Source: Oscillospiraceae bacterium
GTDB taxonomy: Bacteria > Bacillota > Clostridia > Oscillospirales > JAKOTC01
Assembly: GCA_035353335.1 (NCBI GenBank)
Contig: DAOPZJ010000052.1
Span: forward strand, 10,226-18,908
Direction of reading: 5' to 3'
Length of the DNA stretch: 8,683 nt
Below, one piece after another: positions 1-8,200 of the stretch (positions within the stretch are counted from its first letter, which is position 1; the number at the start of each line of letters is the position of its first letter). The notes under the pieces are model-generated. The model was not told the DNA's origin and did no database searches. It worked only from the letters and a program-made list of their open reading frames with translations. The position numbers were made by a program, and so were the translations under genes.

Positions 1-38
1 CGGGCCTTTCCCATGTAAAATATGCGCCTTTGGGCCGA

Positions 39-620
39 TCATTCACACCCCGGGGCACCGATAACGGGTCCGGTTTCGCGTGGCTCAATAAAATATTCAT
101 CCTCCGCCCATTTCACGGGATTTTCTTCGATATAACGAAAATGATTCTGATAATCCTCTTCATCCCGAATGATGTGGTCATGATACGATGATTGCCACAT
201 ATCAAATCCTGCCTGTTTATTTGTATAACGTTTTATTGATGATATGAGTTTTGGAATTATTGCATTAGTAGGGCGCGGCATCCCTGTTCCCGTCGCACGG
301 ATTTCCGCGCCGTTATCCAAAAAATCGATAATGGCAATTAAATGCACATGATTTGGCATAATGACATATTTATCTATGCATATTTGATGATTTTTTTGAT
401 TTATGAAATCAATTGTTTCAATTAAATTTTTTCCCAATTTCATCAATTCAACAACCGGCTCGGAAAATCTGGACGGCGCGTCAGGGATGCCGCGCCCTAC
501 ATTGATCTTGCCCAACAATTCCCGGCGGTTTTTTACGCAAATTGTGATGAAATAAGCGCCGTCCGACGAATAATCATATTCTTTTAATCTCATGGTTTTT
601 CTTTGCGGCAGATCGCTCAC
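39..620 (-). CDS. REP-associated tyrosine transposase (RAYT, Y1/HUH family)
   Basis: Encodes about 193 residues of a single-domain HUH nuclease of the IS200-like Y1 transposase superfamily. RAYTs cut and rejoin single-stranded DNA at REP hairpins and usually sit as single chromosomal copies beside REP elements. The HUH motif is seen as MPNHVHLI (His91, His93), and the conserved C-terminal block YIEENPVKW holds the likely catalytic Tyr163, by comparison with the YIxxNPVK motif of E. coli TnpA-REP. The opening SDLPQRKTMRLKEYDYS is typical of the family. I chose the GTG at 620 because AAAGGTGA (636–629) sits 8 nt upstream; an in-frame GTG at 632 falls inside that Shine-Dalgarno sequence and is unlikely. 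Two 19-bp REP-like copies lie inside the gene and are translated (about residues 40–49 and 112–119). The coding sequence is visibly AT-richer than its neighbours, suggesting transfer or separate ancestry. All key residues are present, so it may be active. Confidence 0.9.
   Translation of the reverse strand: MSDLPQRKTMRLKEYDYSSDGAYFITICVKNRRELLGKINVGRGIPDAPSRFSEPVVELMKLGKNLIETIDFINQKNHQICIDKYVIMPNHVHLIAIIDFLDNGAEIRATGTGMPRPTNAIIPKLISSIKRYTNKQAGFDMWQSSYHDHIIRDEEDYQNHFRYIEENPVKWAEDEYFIEPRETGPVIGAPGCE
268..286 (+). repeat. REP-like element, copy 1 (inside the RAYT gene)
   Basis: The 19-mer gtagggcgcggcatccctg is identical to the reverse complement of 482–500. Its ends AGGG/CCCT can pair as a short hairpin, the usual RAYT target form. 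It is translated on the minus strand as part of GTGMPRPT of the transposase. Confidence 0.75.
475..500 (-). repeat. REP-like element, copy 2 (inside the RAYT gene)
   Basis: Reads gtagggcgcggcatccctg followed by acgcgcc on the minus strand. It is in opposite orientation to copy 1 and identical to it over 19 bp. It is translated as NVGRGIPDAP, which looks like an in-frame insertion in a variable loop of the transposase before the HUH motif. Confidence 0.75.
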
Positions 621-628
621 GAATAAAT

Positions 629-636
629 TCACCTTT
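629..636 (-). promoter_or_regulatory. Shine-Dalgarno sequence of the RAYT gene
   Basis: Reads AAAGGTGA on the minus strand, complementary to the 16S anti-Shine-Dalgarno, with 8 nt before the GTG at 620–618. It decides the start: the alternative GTG at 632–630 overlaps this site and has no good site of its own. Confidence 0.6.
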
Positions 637-657
637 CAATACCGTATGGGCGTCACG

Positions 658-688
658 GGCCACGGTCCGCACGGCCACGGTCCGACGG
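658..688. repeat. Short 15-nt tandem repeat, about two copies
   Basis: The 12-mer ggccacggtccg occurs at 658–669 and again at 673–684, a 15-nt period, followed by the 10-bp palindrome gacggccgtc (684–693). It lies just upstream of the RAYT gene. No function is evident. Confidence 0.45.
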
Positions 689-722
689 CCGTCCGCGGAT
701 GTACGTCGTTTTTCCCATCGAT

Positions 723-749
723 GTAGGGCGCGGAATCCTTTACGCGCCG
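723..749 (+). repeat. REP-like element, copy 3 (intergenic)
   Basis: Begins gtagggcgcgg and ends acgcgccg. It matches the 27-nt extended form of copy 2 (reverse complement of 474–500) with three mismatches. It faces copy 4, about 47 nt away, in inverted orientation, giving a REPIN-like arrangement between the esterase and the RAYT gene. Confidence 0.65.
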
Positions 750-796
750 CTCCCGCCGCAGCGGTACCACATTTTTCGTGCCTGTGGGCACACGGA

Positions 797-819
797 GCGT
801 CAGGGATGCCGCTCCCTAC
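797..819 (-). repeat. REP-like element, copy 4 (intergenic)
   Basis: Minus-strand gtagggagcggcatccctg followed by acgc differs from copy 2 by one base (gagc for gcgc). AGGGA/TCCCT can form a 5-bp stem with a gcggca loop. It lies about 43 nt downstream of the esterase stop codon, so the folded RNA could protect or end the esterase transcript. That role is inference. Confidence 0.7.
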
Positions 820-861
820 GGATTCATAACACAATCCGCGTGTCAATCTGTTCGAAATCCA

Positions 862-1851
862 TTACGTGGATTCATGCGGTTTGTCCGGTCCGTTCCGGCT
901 GAAGGCCTCTTTCAAAAACGCGGCGCGCGAATCGATGCAGGCGCGGGTGATCGGGCTTTGTGAAATCACGTCAAACCCGTGGACGGTGCCCTCGGTGTTA
1001 AAAACCCGCGCGGAGACGCCGGCCGCTTTCAGGCGCTCCGCATATAAAATCCCGCCGTCGCGCAGGCAGTCGAACTCCGCGGTCTCGACGTAGGCGGGCG
1101 CGAGCCCCGCAAACGACGGGGCGTCGACGGGCGAAACGTATTCCCGCTTCTCGGCGCTTTGGCCGCGGAGATAGAGTTTCGCGTATTTGACGACGTCTTT
1201 GCTTGAGCACATCGGGACGTCCGTATAGCGGAGCATCGACCCGGTCTCCCGGTTGTCGCCCGTCGCCGGATAGACGAGCATCTGGGCGCAGGGCATTTTC
1301 TTTTTGCGGTCTTTCGCCATCAGACATACCGCCGCCGCCAGCATCCCCCCGGCGCTGTCGCCGCCCACCGCGATGCGGTTCGGGTCGATGCCCAGCTCCG
1401 AAGCGTGGCTGACGGCGTAAAAATAGGTCATCCAACAGTCATTCACCGCCGCGGGGAACGGGTGTTTCGGCGCGAGGCGGTAATCGGCGAACAGCACTTT
1501 GCAGTCAGCCCGCAGCGCGTATTCCCGCGCGAGTTTGAAATGATGCGGCGCGGCGCGCATCACAAATCCCCCGCCGTGAAAATAGACGAGGCAGGGCGCG
1601 TCGGGTCCGATTCCGGCGGGCGCGTACAGCAGTGCGAAAAGGGTCTCTCCGTTGTCGGCAAGCAGCGACAGCCGGCTGACTTTGATCTTGCCGTCGGATT
1701 TTTCTCTGAAGATCAACGGCTTCATCGTCGTTTTCATCAGCGCGAGCGTGAGTTTATTCAGCCGGGGCCTGAAGTTCAGCATCCTGAAATCGGCGTGGAT
1801 GGGGTATTTCGGGGGTTTTCGCGTCCCCGACGGCGCGCGCGGCGGTTTCAT
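862..1851 (-). CDS. Alpha/beta hydrolase, HSL-type (GDSAG) carboxylesterase/lipase-like
   Basis: A 329-residue cytoplasmic hydrolase of the hormone-sensitive-lipase family, which cleaves short-chain acyl esters or related amides; the substrate cannot be told from sequence. Visible motifs are the oxyanion-hole HGGGFV (92–97), DYRLAPKHPFPAA (123–135), the nucleophile elbow GDSAGG with Ser166, Asp261 in FDCLRDGG, and His291 in VHGF, so the triad is complete. Length is normal for the family. There is no signal peptide or membrane segment. The ATG at 1851 overlaps the preceding stop as ATGA, and GGAGGA lies 9 nt upstream inside the end of that gene, suggesting translational coupling. The first 20 or so residues are basic and proline-rich; Met24 is a less likely start. 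It is the last gene of the apparent operon with the two c-di-GMP proteins, a partnership whose meaning is unknown. Confidence 0.9.
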   Translation of the reverse strand: MKPPRAPSGTRKPPKYPIHADFRMLNFRPRLNKLTLALMKTTMKPLIFREKSDGKIKVSRLSLLADNGETLFALLYAPAGIGPDAPCLVYFHGGGFVMRAAPHHFKLAREYALRADCKVLFADYRLAPKHPFPAAVNDCWMTYFYAVSHASELGIDPNRIAVGGDSAGGMLAAAVCLMAKDRKKKMPCAQMLVYPATGDNRETGSMLRYTDVPMCSSKDVVKYAKLYLRGQSAEKREYVSPVDAPSFAGLAPAYVETAEFDCLRDGGILYAERLKAAGVSARVFNTEGTVHGFDVISQSPITRACIDSRAAFLKEAFSRNGPDKPHEST

Positions 1852-4800
1852 CTCTTTTTGTCCTCCGGTTCTTTGTCGATCGGAAGGGTGACGAACAGTT
1901 TCGCGAGTTCGGGGTCGAATTGGGTTCCGGCGCAGCGGCCGATTTCCCAGAGGGCCTCCTCCCGGCTCGTCGGGTCGCGGTAGACCCGCTCGCCGGTCAT
2001 GGCGTCAAAGGCGTCGGCGAGCGCCAGGATGCGCGAGAGCAGCGGGATCTGTTCCCCTTTCAGGCCCTGCGGATAGCCGCTGCCGTCCCACCGCTCGTGG
2101 TGACAGAGGATATATTCCGCGATGCCCTCGAGGTCCGGCACGGTCATCGCGATGTTTTTTCCGATGACGGTGTGCTTTTGCATCACGGCCCACTCGTCCG
2201 GGGTCAGCCGGCCGGGTTTATTCAGAATGCTGTCGGGCACGCCGATCTTTCCGATGTCGTGCAGCAGCGAGAACAGGCGCAGGTTGTCGGTGTCCTGCTG
2301 CGCGAGGCCGAGTTTTTCGGCCATCATGCCGGTCAGCCAGGCGATGCGGCGCGCGTGGGTCTCGGTCTCGTGGCTCTTGACGTCCAGCGTCGCCATGATG
2401 GAGTTGAACGTCGCGTTCAGATGGCTCATCCGCTCCAGCAGTTTCCGTTTTCTCATAAAAGCGTCGGCGTCCTGTTCGGCGGCGCCGAACGGCTCGTCCG
2501 GGCCTTCTTTGGCGCCGTAACCGAGGCTCAGGCTGATTTTGAACGCCTCGTCGGAGAGCGCGGCGTTGCGGGCGTCGCACGCCTCCGCGATTTTATGAAG
2601 CATCGCGCTGGCGGTCACACGATCGGTGTTCGGCAGCAAAATGCTGAAATCGTCGCCGCCCGTGCGGGCCAGCACATCGCCTTCGCGCATGCACCCGCGC
2701 AGCAGTCCCGCGGTCTCTTTGATGAGGGCGTCGCCCGCCGCGGCGCCGTAGGACTCGTTGATGAGCCGGACGCCGTTGATGTCCGCGACGATGACCGAAA
2801 GCGGCAGAAAAGCGTCGGTGTCGAGTTCTTTGCGCGCCCGCTCGTAATAATTGCGGTTATAGATCCCCGTGAGAAAATCGCGGATGTTCAGGTCCTCGAT
2901 GCGCGCGTAGGCGGCTTCCCGGTCGGACGCGTCGACGACGACGGAATACAGCGCCTTTTTCCCCATATAGCGGATGGGGCTCGCATACACGTCGACCATT
3001 TTGACCGAGCCGTCTTTCATCCGGTGCGAAACGGCGTAAAATTTTTGTTTTTCCTTCATCGCGTTCGCCCGCATCGCCCGGACCTGTTCCGGCGGCAGAG
3101 CGTTGATTTCCTGTATGGTCAGGCCGCGGAGTTCTTCTTTCGTATAGCCGTAAAACGCCGTTGCGGAGGGATTGGCGTCCAGAATCGCGCCGGATTCCGG
3201 CTCGATGAGCAGCATCACTGCGTCGTGCTCGCTGAACATCGAGCGGGTCTGTTCGAGCAGCCGCTCGTTTTCCTGTTCGCGCTCTTTGTTTTTGACCGCC
3301 GTCCAGATGCTGCTCATGAACACGGTCATCAGCGCAAGGTCGTTTTGGGTATAATCCCGCTCTTTGTCGGCGAATCCGATGACGGCGACGATCTTGTCGT
3401 TTTCGAAGATCGGAAAGGTCATATATTTGCGAAACCGGACGTGGCCTTCGGGGAATCCTTTTTTGAGCGGATTTTCCGCTTCGAAATCGTTGACGATCAG
3501 GGCTTTCCGCTGCCGGACCGCCTCGCCCCAGATGCCCGTTTTTTCGAGCGGATACCTTTCGGGCGCGTTTTTCACCGCGCAGTCGCGCATCACGCCTTCG
3601 GTCCGGGAGTTCAGGGTGAATTCCCGCTTTTCCTCACTGTAAAAATAGATATAGCCGTATTTGCTGCCGGTGATGCGGATGGCCTCCTGCAGCGCAAAAT
3701 CCAGCCGTTCGCGAACGTCGGTGAAATTGCCGAACATAAAGTCGACGATGATCTTTTCGGCCTCGGCGGTTTTTCTCACATACTCGTCCTGTTCGTACTG
3801 CGCGGTGACGTCGCGGATGTAGGCGCCGACGCCCGTTTTCCCGCTGTCGAGCGGCACCGGGAATTTGCTCGCTTCGAACACCCTGCCCTCTCCGAATTCG
3901 ACGCTCGTGACGGTCGCGCGTTTCGCGATCGCTTCCTCGTCGCTTTTCCGGCAGGTTTCGGCAAAAACTTCATCTTTGAGCTCAAAATCGGTTTTTCCGA
4001 GGATGTCGGCGGCGTCTTTATCAAAAAATTTCTCGAGCGCTTTGTTGACCATCAGATGGCGGAAGTTTTCGTCCTTGAGATAGATCATATCGGTGCTCGA
4101 CTGGATAAAAGTCGCCTGCATCAGTTTCGACCGCCCGAAACTCGCGTCGAGCTCTTTTTGCTTCGTGATGTCCTGGACCGGGCACAGATGATTGTTTTCG
4201 TTGTTGCCGAGCTTGTGCGCCGTGACGATCATGTTCACCCAGACCGGCGAGCCGTCGGGTTTCAGATAGCGCTTCTCCATTTCATACTGTTTGATCTCAC
4301 CGGCTTTGAAACGCTTATATTGTTCCAAATCGGCCTGCAGGTCGTCGGGATGGGTGATATCGGTCCAGTCGACCTCCGCCAGTTCCTCTTTGGCCCTGCC
4401 TAATATTTTTTCAAACATCGGGTTGACCGCGAAGGACCCGTATTCGGACTTGTGAGAAAAATGCTTGTCGCTCATCAGCGCGATGCCGACGGGTGCCTGT
4501 TCGAACACGCTTTCATAGACGGCTTTTTTATAATCGAGCTCCGCGTTCAGGCGCTTGATCTTCTGATACTGCCCGTGGCCGAAAGCCGCGAGGCCGGCGA
4601 GCATGCAGACGCAAAGCACGACCAGCGCTTCGGGAAGCACTTTTGAAAAGATATTCGCGTTCCACTCTTTCGCGGGATAATCGACGCCGAACACGGCGAT
4701 CACGCTGCCGGCGTCGTTTTTCACCGGCACCAGCACGCTGATCCAGGTGCCCCACCGGTCAGTTACCGGTTCGGAAAGCACCGTCTCGCCCGTCAGAAAA

Positions 4801-5045
4801 GGTTTTCGGGTTGTAAGACTCTCCTCGACGTAAACCTGCCCGGGCGGCGAATAATCGGGGGAATCGGCCGGCTCGGAATCGGCCAAAAAAACGATGCCGC
4901 CGTCTTTGAGCCCCAGCAGATAGGCGAACCGGATGGGTTGCGCCGTCCGCGTGAGCTGCGCGAGGCCCTCTTTGAGCGTTTCGTAGCCCGGCGTTCCGGC
5001 GTCCGCAATGCTGCCCGTCAGCCCGGCGGCGTATTCGACGGGCAT
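1848..5045 (-). CDS. Sensor PAS–PAS–GAF–PAS–GGDEF–HD-GYP c-di-GMP signalling protein (5' end frameshifted)
   Basis: The open frame from 5045 gives 1065 residues. Order: extracytoplasmic Cache-like sensor (1–130), membrane helix (about 137–156), PAS (170–300), PAS (305–417), GAF (427–588), PAS (597–710), GGDEF (715–845), helical linker, HD-GYP (876–1055). HD-GYP phosphodiesterases hydrolyse c-di-GMP, and the metal-site residues look complete: His897, HD 929–930, His958, HH 982–983, GYP 990–992, Asp1011. The cyclase site is altered: GGDDF (796–800) instead of GGDEF/GGEEF, INE for IND, GAAAGD for GHxxGD; Asp755 and an RxxD inhibitory site (REGD, 787–790) remain. So it probably degrades rather than makes c-di-GMP. 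The ATG at 5045 has no ribosome binding site and cuts into the sensor; the real start is very likely 5200 in another frame, restoring about 1117 residues with two membrane helices. It follows its paralogue by 52 bp. Confidence 0.88.
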   Translation of the reverse strand: MPVEYAAGLTGSIADAGTPGYETLKEGLAQLTRTAQPIRFAYLLGLKDGGIVFLADSEPADSPDYSPPGQVYVEESLTTRKPFLTGETVLSEPVTDRWGTWISVLVPVKNDAGSVIAVFGVDYPAKEWNANIFSKVLPEALVVLCVCMLAGLAAFGHGQYQKIKRLNAELDYKKAVYESVFEQAPVGIALMSDKHFSHKSEYGSFAVNPMFEKILGRAKEELAEVDWTDITHPDDLQADLEQYKRFKAGEIKQYEMEKRYLKPDGSPVWVNMIVTAHKLGNNENNHLCPVQDITKQKELDASFGRSKLMQATFIQSSTDMIYLKDENFRHLMVNKALEKFFDKDAADILGKTDFELKDEVFAETCRKSDEEAIAKRATVTSVEFGEGRVFEASKFPVPLDSGKTGVGAYIRDVTAQYEQDEYVRKTAEAEKIIVDFMFGNFTDVRERLDFALQEAIRITGSKYGYIYFYSEEKREFTLNSRTEGVMRDCAVKNAPERYPLEKTGIWGEAVRQRKALIVNDFEAENPLKKGFPEGHVRFRKYMTFPIFENDKIVAVIGFADKERDYTQNDLALMTVFMSSIWTAVKNKEREQENERLLEQTRSMFSEHDAVMLLIEPESGAILDANPSATAFYGYTKEELRGLTIQEINALPPEQVRAMRANAMKEKQKFYAVSHRMKDGSVKMVDVYASPIRYMGKKALYSVVVDASDREAAYARIEDLNIRDFLTGIYNRNYYERARKELDTDAFLPLSVIVADINGVRLINESYGAAAGDALIKETAGLLRGCMREGDVLARTGGDDFSILLPNTDRVTASAMLHKIAEACDARNAALSDEAFKISLSLGYGAKEGPDEPFGAAEQDADAFMRKRKLLERMSHLNATFNSIMATLDVKSHETETHARRIAWLTGMMAEKLGLAQQDTDNLRLFSLLHDIGKIGVPDSILNKPGRLTPDEWAVMQKHTVIGKNIAMTVPDLEGIAEYILCHHERWDGSGYPQGLKGEQIPLLSRILALADAFDAMTGERVYRDPTSREEALWEIGRCAGTQFDPELAKLFVTLPIDKEPEDKKR
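1861..1866 (-). promoter_or_regulatory. Shine-Dalgarno sequence of the esterase gene
   Basis: GGAGGA on the minus strand, 9 nt before the ATG at 1851–1849. It lies within the last codons (…PEDKKR) of the upstream gene, which fits coupled translation through the ATGA overlap. Confidence 0.55.
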
Positions 5046-5200
5046 GAGCGCTGCCGCCGACTCTGCGAGCCGGACGCTTCCGTCTCGGCGGCATGCCTGT
5101 AACGCCCGTAAGAAAACACCAAAAAGAGCGCGCCGAACACGGCGACGGCGACGATGACGGCGGCGACGCGGGCCCGGACTTTTTGCTCGTGCGTGCTCAT
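5018..5200 (-). pseudogene. N-terminal fragment (first membrane helix) of the frameshifted sensor gene
   Basis: A 60-codon frame starting at the ATG at 5200, with GGAGGG 5 nt upstream. Residues 12–31 form a hydrophobic helix (VAAVIVAVAVFGALFLVFSY), then GRYRHAAETEA, typical of the start of a two-helix sensor. After about residue 42 the frame becomes arginine- and serine-rich nonsense and stops. The other frame picks up at once with RLAESAAALMPVEYAAGL and then runs into the sensor domain. One missing base near 5066–5084 would join them. It is not an independent gene. It may be a true mutation or a sequencing error; no homopolymer or obvious slippery site is seen there. Confidence 0.8.
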
Positions 5201-5205
5201 AAAAT

Positions 5206-5211
5206 CCCTCC
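5206..5211 (-). promoter_or_regulatory. Shine-Dalgarno sequence marking the true start at 5200
   Basis: GGAGGG on the minus strand followed by ATTTT and ATG (5200–5198). This strong, well-spaced site supports 5200, not 5045, as the start of the sensor gene. The 52-bp gap it lies in (5201–5252) shows no terminator or clear promoter. Confidence 0.7.
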
Positions 5212-5252
5212 GGGTTTTTCCCTTTGATTTGCGGACGTGATTTCGGAATTCG

Positions 5253-8200
5253 CTATTTTTCGGTTCGCCGTTTCTTCGCTTTTGCCGGTTCCGGCTTCTC
5301 CGTTTCGGCGGTGTCGTGTTTCGAATCGTCCACCCGCAGATTCAAAAACAGATCCACGAGTTCGGGGTCAAACTGGATGCCCGATTTTTCGACGATCTCG
5401 GCAATGGCGGCCTCGCGGCTCATCGCCGGTTTATAACTCCTCGCGTTGGTCATGGCGTCATAGGAATCGGCCAGCGTGATGATGCGGGCTTCGAGCGGGA
5501 TCTCCTGCCCTTTGACGCCCTGCGGATATCCGCCGCCGCTCCAGCTTTCGTGGTGGTGCAGGATGTATTTGGCGAGCTCCTTGAATTCGACGCTGGAGCT
5601 GAGGATGCGCCAGCTCGCCTCCGCGTGCTTTTCCATCTCTTTGCGCTCCTCGGGGGTCAGGGGCCCGGGTTTGTTCAGAATCTTTTCCTCGGCGCCGATC
5701 TTGCCGATGTCGTGTAAAAGCCCCGCGATGCCCATCTTGTTGACGTCGTCCTCCGAAAAGTTCAGCTGCGCGGCGATGAGCTTGCAGATGGCGCTGACCC
5801 GCCTCGAATGCGCCTCTTCGCGGGGGCTCTTTTCAAACAGCGCTTTCATGATGACCGAGATCGTGTCACTCTTGCGCCCGGCGTTTTCATAGAGTTTATA
5901 GCGGTACATGTAGTTTTCCGCGTTCGCCGTCACGTCGTTCAGCGACTGGCCGGGATTTTCTTTGGTCGCGTAGCCGTAGGAGAGCGAGAGCCCGACGTTG
6001 CTGACGGTCTCTTTCAGCGCCGCGTCTTTAATGGCGTTGCCGATGTGCAGCGCGTCTTCGCCTTTGGTGGCGGGCAATAACAGCACAAACTCGTCTCCGC
6101 CGGTCCTCGCGGCGACGTCGCCGGGCCGGCAGGCGCTTTGAATCGCGTTTGCGGCTTTGACGATGAACAGGTCGCCGGCCTCGTGCCCGAACGAGTCGTT
6201 GACCAGTTTCAGGCCGTTGATGTCGAAGACGATCACCGAAAGGGGCAGTTTTTCGGGCGTATCCAGCTTCGGGAGGATGCTTTCGAAATATCTGCGGTTG
6301 TATAAGCCGGTCATCACGTCGTGGCTGCTCATGTGGATCAGATTCATTTCCGACTGTTTGCGCGCGGTGATGTCGGTAAAGGTGATCAGACTCGCCCACA
6401 GTTTGCCCTGCGCGTCTTTGACCGGGGTGCCGAACACCTCCAGCAAAATCCTCGACCCGTCGGGCCGCTCGACTTCCATATCTTCAATATGGGAACCGAT
6501 GCCTTTCATGCCGAGGGAGATCGGCAGTTCCTCGTTGGGATACGGGATATCGGTGCCCGCCTTGTACGCCTTGTAGTCCTCGGAGAGCGTATTGCCGTTC
6601 GCGTCCGGCTTCACGCCCCTGCCGAGCAGTTCGCGCCCTTTGTCGTTGACCGCGAGCGGCTTCCCGGTTTGAGCGTCCGCCATGAAAACGCCGACCGGCA
6701 GCAGTTTTAAGAGTACGGCCATCAGCTCGTTCTGCCGGCTGATGTTCTCCTGCGCCAGTTTTTTTTCGGTGATGTCGGTCAGAGAGACCTGCACGCCGAG
6801 GACGTTTCCGTCGGGGCCCGAGACCCGGGTGTAAATGCTCGAATACCATTCCGGTTTTGAATCGCGCAGCACGCAGTCTTCGTACTGCTGCAGCTTCGCG
6901 CTGTTCGCGGCTTTTTGAATGCGCGACAGATACAGCTCCGCCTGTTCTTTCGTAAATAATTCATGTATGGATTTTCCGACGAAGTCCTCCGGCTTCCCGC
7001 CGTTGCGCTCGAGCGCCTTGTGGTTATAGGAGATCACGATCCCGTCGGTCGTATAGTAACCGATCCCGACGCCGGAATATTCAAACAGGGAGCGGTAGCG
7101 CTGTTCGCTCTCGCGCAGGGCTTTTTCGGCCTGTTTTTGTTCGGTGACGTCCCTGAATTCGACCGAACGGACCGTTTTGCCTTTGTACGGCACCATTCTG
7201 GCTTCGATGCGCGCGGGATACAATTCGCCGTTTTTGCGGATCCCCAGGGCCTCATAGGGCTTTTCGAAATCCTCCCCGACGTGTTTCGCCGCCGTCTCCC
7301 TTGATTCGGGAGCGATCAGCAGGAGGACTTCCATTCCGATCAGTTCCTCGTACGAATATCCCGTAATCTTCGAAAGGCCCTGATTGCACTCGAGGATCCG
7401 TTTCCTGTCGTGAATCACGAGGCCGCCGAAGGACGCGTCATGCAGCACTTTATAGCGCTGTTCGCTCTCGCGCAGCGCCTGTTCGGTTTGCCTGCGCCCG
7501 GTGACGTCCTGAAGCACGGTCCGGATGCTGGTGATTTTTCCGTCTTCGTCTTTCCCGGCTTCGCCCTTCAGCCACACCCACCCGTGCGAGCCGTCCGGTT
7601 TCGTGATCTCCAGTTCCAGCTCAAAGGGGGTCCCGTCCGTTTTGATGCGCGTAAACGCTGCCGCGAGCCGCTCCCGGCTCTCCTGCGTATAGACTTTCAT
7701 CCGCTCTTCGAAACTCGGGGACGGGCCTTTGGGGTCAAACCCGAAAATCTCCAAAAGCTCGCCGCTCCAGGTCACCTGACCGGTCGCGGTGTCCAGACGC
7801 CACATGCCGAGCCGTGAGATATGCTGGGCTTCCGTCAGGTCGTCGTTTTTTTGCCGGAGCTGTCCTACGAGTTCTTTTCGCGCGGTGATGTCCTGCGCCG
7901 CGCCCCGGATGCTGGTGATTTTTCCGTCTTCGTCTTTCCCGGCTTCGCCCTTCAGCCACACCCACCCGTGCGAGCCGTCCGGTTTCGTGATCTCCAGTTC
8001 CAGCTCAAAGGGGGTCCCGTCCGTTTTGATGCGCGTAAACGCTGCCGCGAGCCGCTCCCGGCTCTCCTGCGTATAGACTTTCATCCGCTCTTCGAAACTC
8101 GGGGACGGGCCTTTGGGGTCAAACCCGAAAATCTCCAAAAGCTCGCCGCTCCAGGTCACCTGACCGGTCGCGGTGTCCAGACGCCACATGCCGAGCCGTG

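Noticed and set aside
683..713. Possible plus-strand terminator: cgacg/cgtcg stem followed by five T.
   Set aside because: The stem is only 5 bp with a long loop, and no plus-strand gene is present to be terminated.
1920..4403. An 827-codon open frame on the plus strand opposite the sensor GGDEF–HD-GYP gene.
   Set aside because: It is the mirror of a GC-rich real gene whose minus-strand product has recognisable domains throughout. The plus-strand product is rich in Arg, Gly, Phe and Val without any family motif.
4759..5094. Third-frame open frame near the 5' end of the sensor gene (product starting MPPRRKRPARR).
   Set aside because: The product is a basic, Arg/Ala/Gly-rich shadow typical of GC-rich DNA, without a ribosome binding site or family motif.
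5201..5252. Possible c-di-GMP riboswitch or promoter between the two signalling genes.
   Set aside because: The 52-bp gap is too short for a GEMM riboswitch and I see no convincing −35/−10 pair.
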